Assembly: GCA_945861785.1 (NCBI GenBank)
Contig: CAMAWD010000032.1
Coordinates: 1-58,164 of the forward strand
Origin: Rhodoferax sp. OV413
GTDB taxonomy: Bacteria; Pseudomonadota; Gammaproteobacteria; Burkholderiales; Burkholderiaceae_C
Reading direction: 5' to 3'
DNA: 58,164 nt
Below, one piece after another: positions 7,190 to 16,152 of the stretch. Numbering within the stretch: the stretch's first letter is position 1; every line of letters starts with the position of its first letter. Both the position numbers and the translations under genes were made by a program. The notes beneath the pieces were generated by a model. It worked only from the letters and a program-made list of their open reading frames with translations, searched no databases and had not been told where the DNA came from.

Positions 7190-8805
7190 GTCTGATTCTT
7201 TCGGGATTCTTGCTGCGTCTTGCGCTCACGGTCGAATGCGCCGTCATTCGGACGCTTTCTCAAGGAGGCACGATCCACTTCCATCTTCGTGACAGAGCGG
7301 GGGAGCTGCTCGATGAACTCGACGAAACGCGGAATCTTGAAGGCGGCGATTTTTCCCTTGCACCATTTGACGATGGACGATGGGTCGAGCTGCGCACCGG
7401 TTTCGGGAACGACGAAAGCCTTGACCTCGTCCTCCCCAAGCTCGGACGGAACCGCCACGACGGCAGCTTCACGCACGCCTGGGCAGGCGGCAACGACCGT
7501 TTCGACTTCCACGGCGGAGATGTTCTCGCCCCGTCGGCGCAACCAGTGCGCCTCGCGGCCGATGAAATACAGCTTGCCGTTCTTGTCGAGCAAACCGAGG
7601 TCGCCGGTGTGCAGCCAATAGTCCTTGTAAACCTGCGCGGTACGCACCGGATCCTCGAAATAGCCCGTCATGAACATGAACGGAAAGTTCGGCCGCAGGA
7701 TGATCCGGCCCGTCTCGCCCGAGGGCAACGGAAATCCCTTCTCATCGACGATCCGTATGTCCATCCAGCCGTGCGGTTCGCCGTTGGATTCATCTTTCTG
7801 ATCGCGGTTGGTCGTGAGCAATGCTCCGCCCCCTTCGCTCAGCCCGTAGACCAGGACGAGCGGGATGCCGAAACGCCGGGTGAATTCCGCGGGAATGTCC
7901 GGGGGCAGCCCGTGCGTAGCCCCGACGGCGATGCGCACCTGGTGCTCGCGGTCCAGCGCGCTCGCAGGCTGCAGGCACACCATGGTCATCATCACGCCCA
8001 GGGGATCGATCACGTTCGCCTTGACTTCGCGCACCCTCTCGAAATAGCGGCTGGCGCTGAAGCGCCTGTCCACCACCGTGGTCATGTCGCAGACTAGGGG
8101 ACCCATGAATCCCCATTGCAAGGCGCCGGCATGAAAGAGAGGCATGGTCGAGTAGTGCACCTCGCCCGCCTTGACGGAAAAGGATTCGCCGTACCTCACG
8201 CCGGCGAGGATGAACGAGAACTGCGGCAGCACCGCGCCCTTGGGCAAACCGGTCGTCCCGCCCGTGTACAGGACCGCGCCGGGATCCTGCGGCCGGGTGA
8301 CGGGGAGCGCGCGCCCGTCGCCGCTTTCTTCCAGCCGCGAAAATGGAATCGCATCCGCCGGCGAATCCGCGGGGACAGCGCCGCCGCCTCGGGTCGTCAC
8401 GTACAAGCTCAGCGCCTGCACCTGGTTGCGAACAGCCGCGAACTTGACGGCGCATTCCTCATCGGCCACCAGCACCCGTGCGCCCGAATTGGCGAGCGTG
8501 TACTTGAGGTCGTCTCCGACGAGGCCCGCGTTCAAGGGGACCCACACATAGCCCGCGCGCACGCTGCCGAACCAGGTCAGGATCTGCTCCACGGCATTGA
8601 GCATGAACGTCGCTACACGCTCCCCCGGCGCGAGACCCAGCCCCATCAGCGCGGTGGCTACGCGTCGCGACCGATACTCGAGTTCGTTATAGGTGATGGA
8701 CACGCCGTCGATGACGGCGAAGACCTTGTCGCCGTGCTTCGCCGCCTTGTCGGTGAGGACGTCGCCCAGCGTCTTCCACGGGATGTTCCTGCCATTCAAA
8801 AGCAT
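7186..8805 (-). CDS. AMP-dependent acyl-CoA synthetase/ligase
   Basis: A 539-residue ANL-superfamily enzyme that activates a carboxylic acid to its CoA thioester through an acyl-adenylate. The ATP-binding loop YTGGTTGLPKG lies at 180-190, with VYGLSEGGG, LHTGDLG and a C-terminal catalytic Lys in RSVTKMEVD. It has full family length and no targeting signal. It overlaps the thiolase-like gene by four bases. Together with the CoA-transferase and lactonases it suggests that imported acids, or ring-opened lactones, are converted to CoA esters for beta-oxidation-like breakdown. The substrate cannot be read from sequence. Confidence 0.9.
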   Translation of the reverse strand: MLLNGRNIPWKTLGDVLTDKAAKHGDKVFAVIDGVSITYNELEYRSRRVATALMGLGLAPGERVATFMLNAVEQILTWFGSVRAGYVWVPLNAGLVGDDLKYTLANSGARVLVADEECAVKFAAVRNQVQALSLYVTTRGGGAVPADSPADAIPFSRLEESGDGRALPVTRPQDPGAVLYTGGTTGLPKGAVLPQFSFILAGVRYGESFSVKAGEVHYSTMPLFHAGALQWGFMGPLVCDMTTVVDRRFSASRYFERVREVKANVIDPLGVMMTMVCLQPASALDREHQVRIAVGATHGLPPDIPAEFTRRFGIPLVLVYGLSEGGGALLTTNRDQKDESNGEPHGWMDIRIVDEKGFPLPSGETGRIILRPNFPFMFMTGYFEDPVRTAQVYKDYWLHTGDLGLLDKNGKLYFIGREAHWLRRRGENISAVEVETVVAACPGVREAAVVAVPSELGEDEVKAFVVPETGAQLDPSSIVKWCKGKIAAFKIPRFVEFIEQLPRSVTKMEVDRASLRKRPNDGAFDRERKTQQESRKNQT

Positions 8806-8816
8806 TTGTCTGCCTC

Positions 8817-10145
8817 TCAGGAGCTTCGGTGCGACAGCGTGCGCAACTCGTCGCGAGCCGCGCGTTCCAGGGACTCGCGGAAAGCGGGATGCGCAATCGA
8901 GATCAGCAACCGCGCGCGGTCGTCGAGCGACTTGCCGCGCAGATCGACAGCGCCGTACTCGGTGACCACGTAGTGAATGTCGTTGCGGGGAATGCTGACC
9001 GCGGTGCCGGCGGGAAGCATGGGAACGATTCTGGAAACGGTGCCATTCTTCGCCGTCGAAGGCACCGCGATGATGCCCTTGCCGTCATCGGCGAGCGATG
9101 CGCCGTAGTGAAAATTCCATTGCCCGCCGAGCCCGCTGTGATGCAAGTGGCCAAAGCCTTCGGACGCGCATTGACCTTGAAGGTCGACCTGGAGCGTGGC
9201 ATTGATCGACACCGGCCGATGCCCCTGGGCGATCGTCCGCGGGTCGTTCACATACGAAATCGGCCTCATCGCAACCCCAGGATTCCGGTCGACGAATCGA
9301 TGCAGCCGGCTCGAGCCGATCGCCAGCGCGGCCATCATCTTTCCGCAGTCCAGCGTCTTGCGGGCATTGGTGATGACGCCCGTCTCCGTCAGGCGGATCA
9401 CCCAGTCGAAGTAGGCTTCGGTGTGGACGCCCAGGTCCTTCACGCCGCTGCTCGCCAGCTGCAGGACCACGGCCTCGGGCAGGTTGCCGGCACCCACCTG
9501 CAAGGTCGCGCCGTCTTCGACCAGCTCGACCACGTGGCGGGCGATCCGTTCTTCGACTTCGCTGCGGGTCGCATTGGCCTGGGGCAGTTGCACGAGTTCG
9601 TAGTCGACCTCGAAGAGGCCGTCGACGCGACTGATGTGCACGGTGTTGTCGCCGAAGACCTGCGGCTGCGCGGGATTGATCTCCAGCACGAGACGCTTGG
9701 TCTTGGGCAGGAAATCGGGCACCCACCCTCCGAAAGCGCCGAGATTGAAGTACCCATGCGCGTCCATCGGCGCCGCACTGGTCACGAACACATCGATGTC
9801 ATAGGGAAATCGCTTGCCGCTGTCGCTGCCATGGGCGGGTCTGTAGCTGGCGCGGCCGGCACGAATGGCATCGCGCACCGGCGCGTCATAGGTGAAATCC
9901 GAAACATGGAAGATGTGATCTTCCAGCGCCGCCGCGGTCGGATCCGGGGTGAGCGCCAGGACTTCGCGGCGCATCGGATGAAAGAGCCGGACGCCGTGAA
10001 GCTTCTGGCCGTTGGCAGCCAGGCTCTGCATGAACCGGTTCGGGAATCCTGTCGCGCCATTGACGCACACGAGGGCACCGTCCTTCACGAAGGACAGACC
10101 TGCGTCGTCGACGCGTTTCGATTCGTACTCGTCCCTGAGATTCAT
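8817..10145 (-). CDS. acetyl-CoA hydrolase/transferase-family CoA-transferase
   Basis: A 442-residue class I-like CoA-transferase of the Cat1/4-hydroxybutyrate CoA-transferase group. The motif HTEAYFD (241-247) supplies the catalytic Glu (E243) that forms the glutamyl-CoA intermediate. GQCASEGFG and GAGNLPEAV are further family signatures. The start at 10145 (MNLRDEY) is four bases inside the upstream lactonase gene, so the two are likely co-translated. It could swap CoA between acetyl-CoA or succinyl-CoA and the pathway acid, as an alternative to the ATP-dependent synthetase downstream. Confidence 0.85.
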   Translation of the reverse strand: MNLRDEYESKRVDDAGLSFVKDGALVCVNGATGFPNRFMQSLAANGQKLHGVRLFHPMRREVLALTPDPTAAALEDHIFHVSDFTYDAPVRDAIRAGRASYRPAHGSDSGKRFPYDIDVFVTSAAPMDAHGYFNLGAFGGWVPDFLPKTKRLVLEINPAQPQVFGDNTVHISRVDGLFEVDYELVQLPQANATRSEVEERIARHVVELVEDGATLQVGAGNLPEAVVLQLASSGVKDLGVHTEAYFDWVIRLTETGVITNARKTLDCGKMMAALAIGSSRLHRFVDRNPGVAMRPISYVNDPRTIAQGHRPVSINATLQVDLQGQCASEGFGHLHHSGLGGQWNFHYGASLADDGKGIIAVPSTAKNGTVSRIVPMLPAGTAVSIPRNDIHYVVTEYGAVDLRGKSLDDRARLLISIAHPAFRESLERAARDELRTLSHRSS

Positions 10146-11080
10146 GATGCCTCCGCCCAATGCAGTCTCAATCCGGGTCGCGGCCACTGCATGGCGACGA
10201 GTCGGCCGGTGGAAGAAAGCGTGACGAACGCGGTGCGCAGCTCCGGTCCGCCGAAACAGATGTTCGTCGTGAACATGTCGGGCATCGGGTACTGGGCGAT
10301 GCGCGTGCCCTCGGGGGAAATGACCGTGATGCCACCGTGAGGAATGTCGGCCACGCAGACGTTGCCGTCACCATCGATCGCCATCGAATCGAGAATGCAG
10401 TAGTAGTCGGGGCCCCAGAGCATGTGCCCCTTTTCCCAGGGCACACTCGCCTGCGGATGCCGCACCACGTGACCCGGTTCGCCAACAAGGAACGACCAGA
10501 CTCGACCGGTATGCGATTCGGCGACGTACAGGATCGAGCCATCCGGCGACAGCCCGATGCCGTTGGGTCCTTCGAGCGGAAAGATGGCGCGGCGAATGGC
10601 CGACCCGTCGGCGGCTGAGTAATACACGGCGCCGCGATCGCGTGCGGTTTTGCCCTTGAAACTCTTGCCGAGATCCGTGAACCAGAAGCCGCCATGGCGG
10701 TCGAAGACGATGTCGTTCGGTGCACGGAGCGGATTCTCTCCGCAGGATGAATACAGCCGCTGCACGGACCCCGTCTTGAGATCCACCGCATCGATCCAGC
10801 CGCTTGTGTAGTCGTCGCTCGCCAGACCCGGCACGATGGTTCCGTCCCGGCGGGTGAACGTCATGCCGCCGTTGTTGCAGACATAGCAGCGGCCGTCCGG
10901 CCCGATGGCGGCCCCATTGGGCGCACCGCCCAGCTCGGCCACGACGGTGTATGCGCCAGTGGCGGACACCGAGCTCAAGGCCCCTCGTGCAAGCTCCACA
11001 AACAGCACGCTGCCGTCCGGCATTGCGATCGGCCCTTCCGGAAACTGCAGTCCGCTTGCGAGTTCCTTGATGCCGGTCAT
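10142..11080 (-). CDS. SMP-30/gluconolactonase-family lactonase, copy B
   Basis: A 312-residue beta-propeller lactonase paralogue of the protein at 4620-5576. FPEGP (E15), EGPNGIGLSPDG and CILDSMAIDGDG carry the expected metal ligands. It overlaps the LivF gene upstream by four bases and the CoA-transferase downstream by four bases. Having two related lactonases in one operon suggests two different lactone substrates or stereoisomers. The enzymatic class is clear; the substrate is not. Confidence 0.85.
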   Translation of the reverse strand: MTGIKELASGLQFPEGPIAMPDGSVLFVELARGALSSVSATGAYTVVAELGGAPNGAAIGPDGRCYVCNNGGMTFTRRDGTIVPGLASDDYTSGWIDAVDLKTGSVQRLYSSCGENPLRAPNDIVFDRHGGFWFTDLGKSFKGKTARDRGAVYYSAADGSAIRRAIFPLEGPNGIGLSPDGSILYVAESHTGRVWSFLVGEPGHVVRHPQASVPWEKGHMLWGPDYYCILDSMAIDGDGNVCVADIPHGGITVISPEGTRIAQYPMPDMFTTNICFGGPELRTAFVTLSSTGRLVAMQWPRPGLRLHWAEAS

Positions 11081-11832
11081 TCGGCTTCCTTGCTGCCGGG
11101 CGTTACCACTTCGATGCCCAGGTACCGCGCCATCAGGTCGGGGGCCGCGCGCAGTTCGTCGGGCGTCCCCGTGTAGGCGATGCGGCCATTCGCCAGAACG
11201 TACATGCGATCGGCCACGCGCAAGGCCTGCTGGATGTTCTGGTCGACCAGCAGTACACTGGCGCCGTCGCTGCGCAGGTCCCGCAAGCGGGGGACCAATT
11301 CGGAGGTGACCTTCGGGGACAGACCGAGAGACAGTTCGTCGATCAGGATCAGTTGGGGTTTTGCGAGCACCACCCGTGCGATGGCGAGCATCTGCTGCTC
11401 TCCGCCGGACAGCATCCCCGCCGCTTGCAGATAGCGGTCGAACAAGATGGGAAACCAGCTCCGCAGCTTTGCGAGCAACGCGGGGTCGGGCTCGCCATGA
11501 ACGTATCCGCCCAGCCGAAGGTTGTCCTTCACGGACAGCGCGGCAAGAATGCCCCGGCCTTCCGGAATCTGCGAAATGCCGAGCTCGACGATGCGGTGCA
11601 CCGGAAGCTTCGTCACATCGGCATTTCGAAACTCGATCTGGCCTTCCGCCGCCCGCACCAGTCCGGAGATGGCGCGAAGCAGCGTCGTCTTGCCGGCGCC
11701 GTTGGCGCCGACGACGGCCACGATCTCGCGCGGGGCGACGTGAAGCGATATGCCGTGCAACGCCTGCGCCGCGTCGTAGCGCACGACCAGGTCCTTCACA
11801 TTCAATAACGGTTCGATCGGTGCGCCTGTCAT
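11077..11832 (-). CDS. livF: branched-chain-type ABC transporter ATPase (LivF)
   Basis: A 251-residue ATPase with Walker A GANGAGKTT, signature LSGGEQQ and Walker B LILIDE, of LivF type (IPEGRGIL motif). It is one of two ATPases energising the Liv-type importer encoded by 11077-15620. The terminal four bases overlap neighbouring genes on both sides. In this catabolic context the transporter probably imports an aromatic, cyclic or dicarboxylic acid rather than amino acids, as is common for HAAT transporters next to CoA-dependent pathways. Confidence 0.9.
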   Translation of the reverse strand: MTGAPIEPLLNVKDLVVRYDAAQALHGISLHVAPREIVAVVGANGAGKTTLLRAISGLVRAAEGQIEFRNADVTKLPVHRIVELGISQIPEGRGILAALSVKDNLRLGGYVHGEPDPALLAKLRSWFPILFDRYLQAAGMLSGGEQQMLAIARVVLAKPQLILIDELSLGLSPKVTSELVPRLRDLRSDGASVLLVDQNIQQALRVADRMYVLANGRIAYTGTPDELRAAPDLMARYLGIEVVTPGSKEAE

Positions 11833-12593
11833 TCGTCTGTTCCGATATACGCTGCACGAACCCGCGCGTCCGTCTGCAGAAGTCGCGGGTGGCCGTCGGC
11901 AATGACGCGGCCGAGATCGAGCACCGTGACGCGGTCGGCGACTTCGAGGAGGAACTCGATGTGATGCGTGATGAGCAGCACCGTCAGGTCGAGCGACTCG
12001 CGCATGCGGTGGACCGTGCGTGCGAGAGCCGCCATTTCCGAAGCGTTCAATCCGGCAGTGGGTTCGTCGAGCATGAGGAGTTGAGGCGCCGCGCACATGG
12101 CGCGTGCGATCTCGACCGACTTGCGAAAACCGTAGGGGAGGCTTTTGACGTTCGCTTCTGCATGACCCTCGAGGCCGGCACGTGCGAGCGCGGCAAGCGC
12201 CGTGTCGCGATCCTCGCGTTCCAGCCGGTGGCGAGCCGGCGTCGGCAGAAAATCGTGAATGCCGAATCCTTCGCGCCGGCGCCGACCCGTCAGGACGTTA
12301 TCGAGCACCGTTGCGTCGTCCACGAGCGCAAGGTTCTGAAAAGTGCGTGCAATGCCCAGTGCTGCGAGCGCGTGCGCGGGGAGGCCCAGCAAGTCGCGGC
12401 CTTCGAATCGGATGCTGCCTTGCACCGGCTCGATGACTCGACCGATGCAGTTGAGAAGCGTAGTCTTGCCGGCGCCGTTCGGGCCGATCAGGCCGTGCAC
12501 GGATCCCTTGGCGACGCTCAAGTCCACGCCCTGCAGCGCATCAACTCCGCCGAACCTGACGGCCAATCCGCTCACTTCAAGGAGTGCCGTCAC
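11829..12593 (-). CDS. livG: branched-chain-type ABC transporter ATPase (LivG)
   Basis: A 254-residue LivG-type ATPase with Walker A GPNGAGKTT, the family-specific ARTFQN motif and Walker B LLMLDEP. The usual C-loop signature (LSGGxQ or LPYGxQ) reads SLPYGFRKSVEIARA here, a variant in which the Gln is Arg, yet the pattern is clearly homologous. Translation starts at a GTG (12593) overlapping the LivM stop. It forms the second nucleotide-binding subunit of the importer. Confidence 0.9.
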   Translation of the reverse strand: MTALLEVSGLAVRFGGVDALQGVDLSVAKGSVHGLIGPNGAGKTTLLNCIGRVIEPVQGSIRFEGRDLLGLPAHALAALGIARTFQNLALVDDATVLDNVLTGRRRREGFGIHDFLPTPARHRLEREDRDTALAALARAGLEGHAEANVKSLPYGFRKSVEIARAMCAAPQLLMLDEPTAGLNASEMAALARTVHRMRESLDLTVLLITHHIEFLLEVADRVTVLDLGRVIADGHPRLLQTDARVRAAYIGTDE

Positions 12594-13552
12594 GCGGGCG
12601 CTCCCGCGAATCGCTTGCGCACGTCGGACACGATCTGGTAGAGGCCGCCCGGAAACACCGTTGCGACAACGAGGAACAGAAGCGCGTAAACGATGGCACC
12701 CAGGTTCTGGACCGACTGTGTCAGCTCCGGAATGAGCACGATGAACAGTGCTCCGAGCACGGGCCCCCAATAGCGTGAGGAGCCGCCGATCATCACCGCG
12801 GCGAAGATCTGAATGGAGAGTTCCGGTGAATAGGCTTCCGGTGCGATATAGCCGGTGGCCAATCCCAGCAGGCTTCCCGCCACGGACCCGTAGACCGCGC
12901 TCACAACGAAGGCGAGCGTTCGAACCCGCATCAGGTTCACGCCAAAACTCTGGGCCATCAATGGATTGGCGGCCGAAGTGCGCAATGCGCGTCCGATCCG
13001 CCCGCGCTCGATGCAGCGCGCCACGATCAATCCGAATACGAGGGCGGCAACGGCGATGCCGTAGAAGATGCGGCCGTCGAACGCCTTGACGACGGCTTGC
13101 TCCGGCAGGAACAGCCCCTGGGGGCCACCCGTGACCTTGAATACCTTGACCAACTGGAACAGCAGGGTCGACGCACCCATCGTGACGATGGCCAGCGCAA
13201 AGCCGGACAAGCGCAGCGAAGGCAAGGCGAGCATGGCTCCGACGAGGGCAGCCAGCACCAAGGCCGTGAGGATCGCCAGCGGAATCGGAAATCCGCCCAG
13301 CATGATGGCGAGCGCCATCGCATAAGCGCCGATCAGCATGAAGGCACTGTGCCCGAAAGAGTAGATGCCTGCCTGGCCGATCGGGATGTACAGGCCGACC
13401 GCCGCGATCCCGTAGATCATCCACAGCGTGGCGATATAGCGCACATAGCCGGAGACGAACATCGGCGCCGCAGCGATGGCGACTACCGCGATGAGTCGGG
13501 CGGCCGCCCAGCTTCGGCTGCGGCCGTCCGATACGGACGTCACGCCGCTCAT
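12590..13552 (-). CDS. livM: branched-chain-type ABC permease (LivM)
   Basis: A 320-residue inner-membrane permease with about nine hydrophobic segments. It carries LivM hallmarks such as GQAGIYSFGHSAFMLIGAY and the loop AANPLMAQSFGVN near the ATPase-coupling site. Starts and stops overlap neighbours by four bases, typical of a tight transporter operon. It forms the translocation pore with LivH. Confidence 0.9.
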   Translation of the reverse strand: MSGVTSVSDGRSRSWAAARLIAVVAIAAAPMFVSGYVRYIATLWMIYGIAAVGLYIPIGQAGIYSFGHSAFMLIGAYAMALAIMLGGFPIPLAILTALVLAALVGAMLALPSLRLSGFALAIVTMGASTLLFQLVKVFKVTGGPQGLFLPEQAVVKAFDGRIFYGIAVAALVFGLIVARCIERGRIGRALRTSAANPLMAQSFGVNLMRVRTLAFVVSAVYGSVAGSLLGLATGYIAPEAYSPELSIQIFAAVMIGGSSRYWGPVLGALFIVLIPELTQSVQNLGAIVYALLFLVVATVFPGGLYQIVSDVRKRFAGAPA

Positions 13553-14436
13553 ACCCGGCTCTGCGCCTTGTTGGTCGTGAACAGACCCGCGGGGCGCAGC
13601 AGCAGCACGAGCAGAAGAACCGCAAAGGCCAGCGGCTCCCGGACGTGAATCGAAGTCGCCGACGCCGCGAGCGTCTCGGCAATGCCGAGGATCAATCCGC
13701 CGGCCACGACGCCCGGAAAACTGTACATGCCGCCAATGATCGCCGCGGTGAAAGCCTTGAGAAGGTACGGTTGCATCATTCCGGTATCGAGGAAAGAGAT
13801 GGGCGCGACCAGAAGCCCGACGACGACACTGATGATGGTTGCCACGACCCACACAAGAACGTTCGTCCGCTGGACATCCACGCCCTGCAAGGCGGCCACC
13901 TCGCGATTGAGCGCCACTGCGCGCATGGCCAGGCCGGCACGCGTATACCGGAAGAACAGGAAAAAACAGGCCGCCATCGCAATGGCGACCGTCAGGGTGC
14001 CGACCTGGTCGCGGCTGACTGAGATCGGACCCAATGCGAAATTCCCCGCGCCGAAGAGGCTGGGAAATTTGTAGGGCTCGTTCGATCCCCAGCGCAGCAC
14101 GTCGATGGCGTGCAGCAGACCGGACAAGCCCAGGGTTCGGACCGCAAGATTCAAGTGATCCGCGTTCCCCCTGGGCCGGATGATCACGAAATAGATGACG
14201 GCCCCCAGCACGCCCATGAGCGCGACCGTGAAAAGCCACGCGGAGGGCAGCGACAAGCCAAGCGGCAGCACCAGCATGAACATGGCAAAGGCGCCGAACG
14301 TCGCCAGCTCCCCCTGCGCGAAATTCGCGACCCCCGTCGTGCTGAAGATCAGCACTATCGCAATGCCGAGCAACGCATAGAGCCCGCCGTTGATTGAGCC
14401 GCTGACCAGCGCGGCCATGAAGATGCTGAATGTCAT
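13549..14436 (-). CDS. livH: branched-chain-type ABC permease (LivH)
   Basis: A 295-residue LivH permease with multiple membrane helices. It has the conserved TTGVANFAQGELATFGAF segment and a coupling loop ALNREVAALQGVD. It lies five bases downstream of the substrate-binding protein stop and overlaps LivM by four bases. It pairs with LivM in the inner membrane. Confidence 0.9.
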   Translation of the reverse strand: MTFSIFMAALVSGSINGGLYALLGIAIVLIFSTTGVANFAQGELATFGAFAMFMLVLPLGLSLPSAWLFTVALMGVLGAVIYFVIIRPRGNADHLNLAVRTLGLSGLLHAIDVLRWGSNEPYKFPSLFGAGNFALGPISVSRDQVGTLTVAIAMAACFFLFFRYTRAGLAMRAVALNREVAALQGVDVQRTNVLVWVVATIISVVVGLLVAPISFLDTGMMQPYLLKAFTAAIIGGMYSFPGVVAGGLILGIAETLAASATSIHVREPLAFAVLLLVLLLRPAGLFTTNKAQSRV

Positions 14437-14441
14437 GGCGT

Positions 14442-15620
14442 TTACTGCAGCGGCAGCGGTGCCCCGAGCACCTTGAACTTGCCGCCCTCAATGCCGACCG
14501 GGTAGACCGAGGTCAGGCCCTGATGCGCGGACGGACTGAAGGTGATGGGGCCGCTGAATCCCGATTCGAAGCCCTTCGTCTTTTCGATTTCGGCGACCAG
14601 CGATGCACGCGTGGGCTCGGCCCCGGCCCGCTTCAGCGCATCGACGAACACCTTGGCCCCGAGGCAGCCGAACATGGTGAAGCTCGACGGCGTCAGCGCC
14701 TTGTCGTACGCGCTCAATGCGTCGACGCACTCCTTTGCTTTCGGATCGGCCGTCGGCAGCATCGCGGACGGCGCAACCACCACACCTTCGGCCGCGGCGC
14801 CGGCGGCACGCAGGAAGGATTCGTCCGTCAGCGTGCTGATGCCGGTGATGACCTTCGGCTTCCAGTTCTGGCGCGCCATCTCGAGCACATAGCGGGCCGC
14901 GCCGGGGGAGGAATCGATCATCACGACCATGTCGGGGTTCTTCGCCTTCATCTGCGTGACGAAGGTCGCCTTTTCAGGGGACGTGACATCGATCAGCTGC
15001 TCGTCGACAATCTGGATTCCGAGCGCGGCAAGCTTGCTCTTGACCGCGGCAAGCCATGCCTCGTGGCCGGCGATGTTGATCATCGAGATCGCCGCGGTCT
15101 TGGGCGATCGGCTCTTGGCCACGTAGTCGATCATCGTGGTGAGTTGCTGCCCATACAGCGGCAGGATGGAAAAGACGTTCTTCTTCACCGGATTCACCAG
15201 GCTGTCGAGGCCGACGTTGGGAAACAGGTAGGGAATGGAATCCTTCTCCACGATGGACAGCACCGCCGCGCCGGTGGCCGTGCCGCAACCTGAGAAGATC
15301 GCGAAGACCTTGTCCTGCCCCATCAGGCGGCGCGTGTTTCCGATCGCACGCTGGGTGGAGTACGCGTCGTCGAGCACGGTGAATTTGATCTTTCGCCCGT
15401 TGACGCCGCCCGCATCGTTGATCGTCTTGAAGTAAGCCGAGGCGCCGTCGCCCACACCCGCGCAAACCGCAATGGGTCCGGTCACGGCGAGCGAAGTCCC
15501 CACGTGGATCTCCGACTTCGACACGCCATCTTCCGCGCTGACCTGCGTCACGCTTGCGGCAGCCACGCCGCCCAATGCGACAGTACAAAGTGCTCGGACG
15601 CTCTTGGCAAAGTTACTCAT
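14442..15620 (-). CDS. branched-chain-type ABC substrate-binding protein
   Basis: A 392-residue periplasmic binding protein (type I fold, HAAT/Leu-Ile-Val family). The N-terminus has a signal peptide (KSVRALCTVALGGVAAASVTQ, likely cleaved near VSA-E). Typical features follow: VGTSLAVTGP near the ligand site, GGVNGRKI and the KVFAIFSGCGT region. It is the first of the transporter genes in transcription order. The ligand is not predictable from sequence; the neighbouring CoA pathway suggests an organic acid or lactone. Confidence 0.9.
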   Translation of the reverse strand: MSNFAKSVRALCTVALGGVAAASVTQVSAEDGVSKSEIHVGTSLAVTGPIAVCAGVGDGASAYFKTINDAGGVNGRKIKFTVLDDAYSTQRAIGNTRRLMGQDKVFAIFSGCGTATGAAVLSIVEKDSIPYLFPNVGLDSLVNPVKKNVFSILPLYGQQLTTMIDYVAKSRSPKTAAISMINIAGHEAWLAAVKSKLAALGIQIVDEQLIDVTSPEKATFVTQMKAKNPDMVVMIDSSPGAARYVLEMARQNWKPKVITGISTLTDESFLRAAGAAAEGVVVAPSAMLPTADPKAKECVDALSAYDKALTPSSFTMFGCLGAKVFVDALKRAGAEPTRASLVAEIEKTKGFESGFSGPITFSPSAHQGLTSVYPVGIEGGKFKVLGAPLPLQ

Positions 15621-15683
15621 ATAGATATCTCCGGTTGGTTATGGTGTAGTACCGTGTGAAACTGCTCGACTGACTTGGGATGC

Positions 15684-16094
15684 TCACTTGATTGCCTGAC
15701 AGCGAAACACAGGCGCCCAGCGGCCTTCCGGCACGGCCCGGAAAGTGACTTGCACCGCATCGCCGATGCGAAGCCGTTCCGGCTGCTCCTCCCCGACGAT
15801 GCTGGTGAGCATCAACGGACCTTCCTCCAGCCGCACATAGGCCAGCAAGTCCGGCGCGCCGTGCGGTCTGCGAATGACGGTGAACGTGTGCAGGGTGCCG
15901 CGGCCTGAAGCCTGCTCCCACCGCAGCGCATCGGAGCGGCAGAACGGGCACTGCGCGCGCGGGTGCCAGTGCGTCGCGCCGCACACGGTGCAACGCGGCA
16001 GCAGCAGGACCGAGCGCGCCGCAGCTTCCCAGAACGGCACGAGTTCCGGGAAGGCGGCCACATACGGGTCGCGCAGAAGTTCGTCGCGGGTCAT
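15684..16094 (-). CDS. DUF35 Zn-ribbon/OB-fold protein B
   Basis: A 136-residue DUF35 protein with zinc-ribbon cysteines C35, C38, C49 and C52 followed by the OB-fold domain. It lies directly downstream of thiolase-like gene B (58-bp gap), repeating the thiolase/DUF35 arrangement at 5595-7189. It is expected to form a complex with its neighbour. The two DUF35 proteins are clearly different in sequence, so the pairs are diverged paralogues rather than a recent duplication. Confidence 0.8.
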   Translation of the reverse strand: MTRDELLRDPYVAAFPELVPFWEAAARSVLLLPRCTVCGATHWHPRAQCPFCRSDALRWEQASGRGTLHTFTVIRRPHGAPDLLAYVRLEEGPLMLTSIVGEEQPERLRIGDAVQVTFRAVPEGRWAPVFRCQAIK

Positions 16095-16152
16095 TGGACT
16101 CCCCTCCGCGCTGCGCGCTGCGGGGCTATGAGCCTGCGGGCGGCCGTGCGGC

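Noticed and set aside
8829-10340. 503-codon plus-strand open frame over the CoA-transferase gene
   Set aside because: The minus-strand frame has clear CoA-transferase motifs including the catalytic HTE; the plus frame is compositionally biased and has no recognisable family.
11361-12641. 426-codon plus-strand frame opposite livF/livG
   Set aside because: Shadow of the ATPase genes; its Arg- and Gln-rich text is typical of an antisense frame in high-GC DNA.
12590-14491. Large alternative minus-strand frame (633 codons) joining the LivM and LivH regions
   Set aside because: The real LivM and LivH proteins lie in two frames with a four-base overlap. The long frame is LivM extended upstream through a non-homologous reading of livH.
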